Positions 62,608 through 64,000 of a stretch of 64,000 bases of DNA are shown piece after piece. Position 1 is the first letter of the stretch, and each line of letters opens with the position of its first letter. Under the pieces are notes generated by a model. The model was not told the origin of the DNA, searched no databases, and worked only from the letters and a program-made list of their open reading frames with translations. This DNA is from DASQPA01 sp963756455 (GTDB taxonomy: Bacteria; Acidobacteriota; Thermoanaerobaculia; Multivoradales; UBA5704), in assembly GCA_963756455.1 (NCBI GenBank), contig CAVWNC010000004.1, positions 434,001-498,000 on the forward strand, in the 5' to 3' direction. Both the position numbers and the translations under genes were made by a program.

Positions 62608-63021
62608 ATGAAGCGCACCGGTCTCGTCCTCGTCCTCGCCCTGCTCCTCGGAACCGTCGCCGATTTCACCAGCGTCGCGCAGGCCGCGGCCGGGGACCTG
62701 CCTTTCCAGAACGGCCGCTTCCTCGTGGGCGTGACCTGGAAGACGACCGACGGGACGACCGGCGTCGGGCACGGCACCTCGCTGCCGGGCGACTCCGGCT
62801 ACTTCTGGTTCTTCGACCCGGTGAACGTCGAGCTGATCGTCAAGGTGCTCAATGCCTGCGGGGTCAACCAGCACTACTGGGTCTTCGCGGGCGGGCTCAC
62901 CAACGTCAACGCGGTGATCACCGTCACCGACACCCAGACCGGCGCCGTCAAGACCTACACCAATCCGCAGAGCACCCCGTTCAAGCCGGTCCAGGATACC
63001 AGCGCGTTCGCCTGCCCCTGA
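62608..63021 (+). CDS. Small secreted protein made of one GYFWFF domain
   Basis: A 137-residue protein from ATG 62608. Signal LVLVLALLLGTVADFTSVAQ, then one domain of the type repeated twice in the preceding protein: GRFLVGVTWKTT, GYFWFFDPVNVELIVKVLNA, HYWVFAGGLTNVNAVITVTD, TQTGAVKTYTNPQ. It differs at the Cys positions (a Cys in NACGVN and one near the end). Function unknown. As an isolated, secreted, adjacent copy it may be an interaction partner or a shed form of the larger exoprotein. Confidence 0.8.
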   Translation: MKRTGLVLVLALLLGTVADFTSVAQAAAGDLPFQNGRFLVGVTWKTTDGTTGVGHGTSLPGDSGYFWFFDPVNVELIVKVLNACGVNQHYWVFAGGLTNVNAVITVTDTQTGAVKTYTNPQSTPFKPVQDTSAFACP

Positions 63022-63084
63022 CCGCGCCCTCGCTCGCCTCCCGCAGACGGCCCTCCACGGGGCTGACGTAGGCCCTCTCTCTCC

Positions 63085-64000
63085 ATGCTCGATTTCTTCC
63101 AGCGGATGCTCGAAAGCTACGGCTACTTCGTCGTCGCTCTCATCATCCTGGCCGAGGGGGCGGGCATCCCGCTCCCCGGGGAGACGATCCTGCTCCTCGC
63201 CGGCGCCTACGCCGGGGCGGGGAACCTCGACATCCGGGGGGTCATCCTCGCCGCTGCCCTGGGGGCGATCGCGGGGGACAACCTGGGCTATTTCCTCGGC
63301 CGGCGGGGCGGGCGGGCGCTCCTCATGCGCTATGGGCGGACCTTCCGTGTCGGCGAGAGCCAACTGGCGCGGACCGAGGCCTTCTACGCGCGCCACGGCA
63401 CGAAGACGGTCTTCTTCGCCCGCTTCGTCGCCGTCCTCCGCACCCTCTCCTCGCTGCTCGCCGGGGCCAACCGCATGCCCTACCGGCGCTTCGCGCCCTG
63501 GAACGCCGCCGGGGGCATCGTATGGGCCGTCCTCATCGGTTCGCTGGGCTCGCTCTTCGGCAGCCAGTGGCGGCAGGTCGCCCACTGGATCGGCCGGGCC
63601 GGGATGCTCCTCGCCCTGACCGCCCTGGTGGCCGTCCTCGTCGTCGTCTTCCGCCGCCGCCTCCGGGCGACCGGCGGTCTCGCTCCCTTTCTCCGCGCCC
63701 GTTTCTCGCCCCAGGGGTACCTCGGGCTGCAGCTGACGATCGGCGTCCTCCTCGTCCTCCTCGCCGGCACGGTCTTCAGCGCGGTGGCGCGGATCGTCCA
63801 TCACACCCCGGTCGGCTGGCTCGACCGCACGCTCGCCACCGTGGTCGCCCCGTCCTCCGGCCGCCTGACCTGGCTGATGGCGGCCGCCTCTTTCGTCGGC
63901 AAGCCCGTGGTCGTCCTCCTCTTGAGCCTGGGGCTCGCCGGTTTCTTCGCCTTCCGGCGGCAGGGGAGCGACGTCTTCCTCGTCGCTCTCGCGGTGGGCG
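63085..64000 (+). CDS. DedA-PAP2 fusion membrane protein (partial, runs off right edge)
   Basis: ATG 63085 opens 305 codons to the window end. The N-terminus is a DedA/SNARE-associated domain: LAEGAGIPLPGETILLLAG, AAALGAIAGDNLGYFLGRRG, FFARFVAVLRTLSSLLAGANRMPYRRF (the FxRF and GxxRM motifs, with a conserved Arg). After ~200 residues a second set of helices begins (LGLQLTIGVLLVLLAGTVF, WLDRTLATVVAPSSG), the usual start of a fused PAP2 phosphatase; its catalytic motifs lie beyond the edge. DedA proteins flip undecaprenyl phosphate or phospholipids; PAP2 dephosphorylates undecaprenyl pyrophosphate. It may support the cell-surface glycan genes. Confidence 0.85.
   Translation, partial: MLDFFQRMLESYGYFVVALIILAEGAGIPLPGETILLLAGAYAGAGNLDIRGVILAAALGAIAGDNLGYFLGRRGGRALLMRYGRTFRVGESQLARTEAFYARHGTKTVFFARFVAVLRTLSSLLAGANRMPYRRFAPWNAAGGIVWAVLIGSLGSLFGSQWRQVAHWIGRAGMLLALTALVAVLVVVFRRRLRATGGLAPFLRARFSPQGYLGLQLTIGVLLVLLAGTVFSAVARIVHHTPVGWLDRTLATVVAPSSGRLTWLMAAASFVGKPVVVLLLSLGLAGFFAFRRQGSDVFLVALAVG

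Overview
The window looks like chromosomal DNA of a GC-rich (roughly two-thirds G+C by eye) soil or sediment bacterium, most likely an Acidobacteriota member. Three things point that way: an orphan duplicated FtsX-type permease of the ADOP kind first named in Acidobacteria, large TIR/CHAT/STAND and LRR-Roc-COR-TIR proteins, and many secreted enzymes with Sec or Tat signals. No rRNA, tRNA, CRISPR array or insertion sequence was seen. Promoters that can be read have a -10 of the form TAnnnT, often extended by an upstream TG, and two genes start about 7 nt after the -10, so they are probably leaderless.

Layout. 1-6.1 kb: a nucleotidyltransferase at the left edge, an unknown protein, a degenerate GC-rich tandem repeat, a TIR-CHAT-NTPase-TPR protein that looks like a defence or cell-death switch, and a DUF433 antitoxin whose toxin partner survives only as a stub. 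6.3-9.9 kb: DUF1801, an O-antigen ligase-like protein and a convergent ArnT/PMT-type glycosyltransferase. 10.3-17.4 kb: a one-carbon block, with an NAD-dependent formate dehydrogenase and formate-tetrahydrofolate ligase. The dehydrogenase is the most striking item. Its catalytic gene reads through an in-frame UGA (selenocysteine) followed by a good SECIS hairpin. An FdsA-sized subunit is split in two, and the halves lie in reversed order around a NuoE-NuoF fusion.

17.5-34.3 kb: mainly secreted or housekeeping enzymes (phosphoesterase, M28 peptidase, JmjC-like protein, thioredoxin-fold protein, membrane glycosyltransferase-like protein, glutamate-semialdehyde dehydrogenase, Tat amidase, toxin-antitoxin pair, glycoamylase, flavin disulfide reductase, ADOP permease) with small secreted peptides and gene remnants. 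34.4-37.2 kb: a four-gene plus-strand cluster (Cys/His-rich secreted protein, porin-like barrel, Met/His-rich membrane protein, FMN-binding-type protein) suggesting envelope metal or redox work. 37.2-39.4 kb: an LRR-Roc-COR-TIR protein cut by one in-frame amber codon. 40.2-40.5 kb: a 21-bp tandem array; a smaller array of the same repeat lies at 25.5 kb, and both sit between convergent genes.

41.2-58.6 kb: one giant gene for a five-module nonribosomal peptide synthetase (C-A-T x5). An FkbM-type methyltransferase sits inside the third adenylation domain; there is no thioesterase. 58.6-64 kb: an SPFH protein, a beta-helix exoprotein carrying two copies of an unnamed GYFWFF domain, a small secreted protein made of one further copy, and a DedA-PAP2 fusion running off the right edge.

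The functional blocks are: (i) formate/CO2 interconversion feeding the folate pathway; (ii) cell-surface glycan and lipid-carrier work; (iii) TIR-based immunity; (iv) a probable lipopeptide or short-peptide natural product; (v) several intact or decaying toxin-antitoxin modules.
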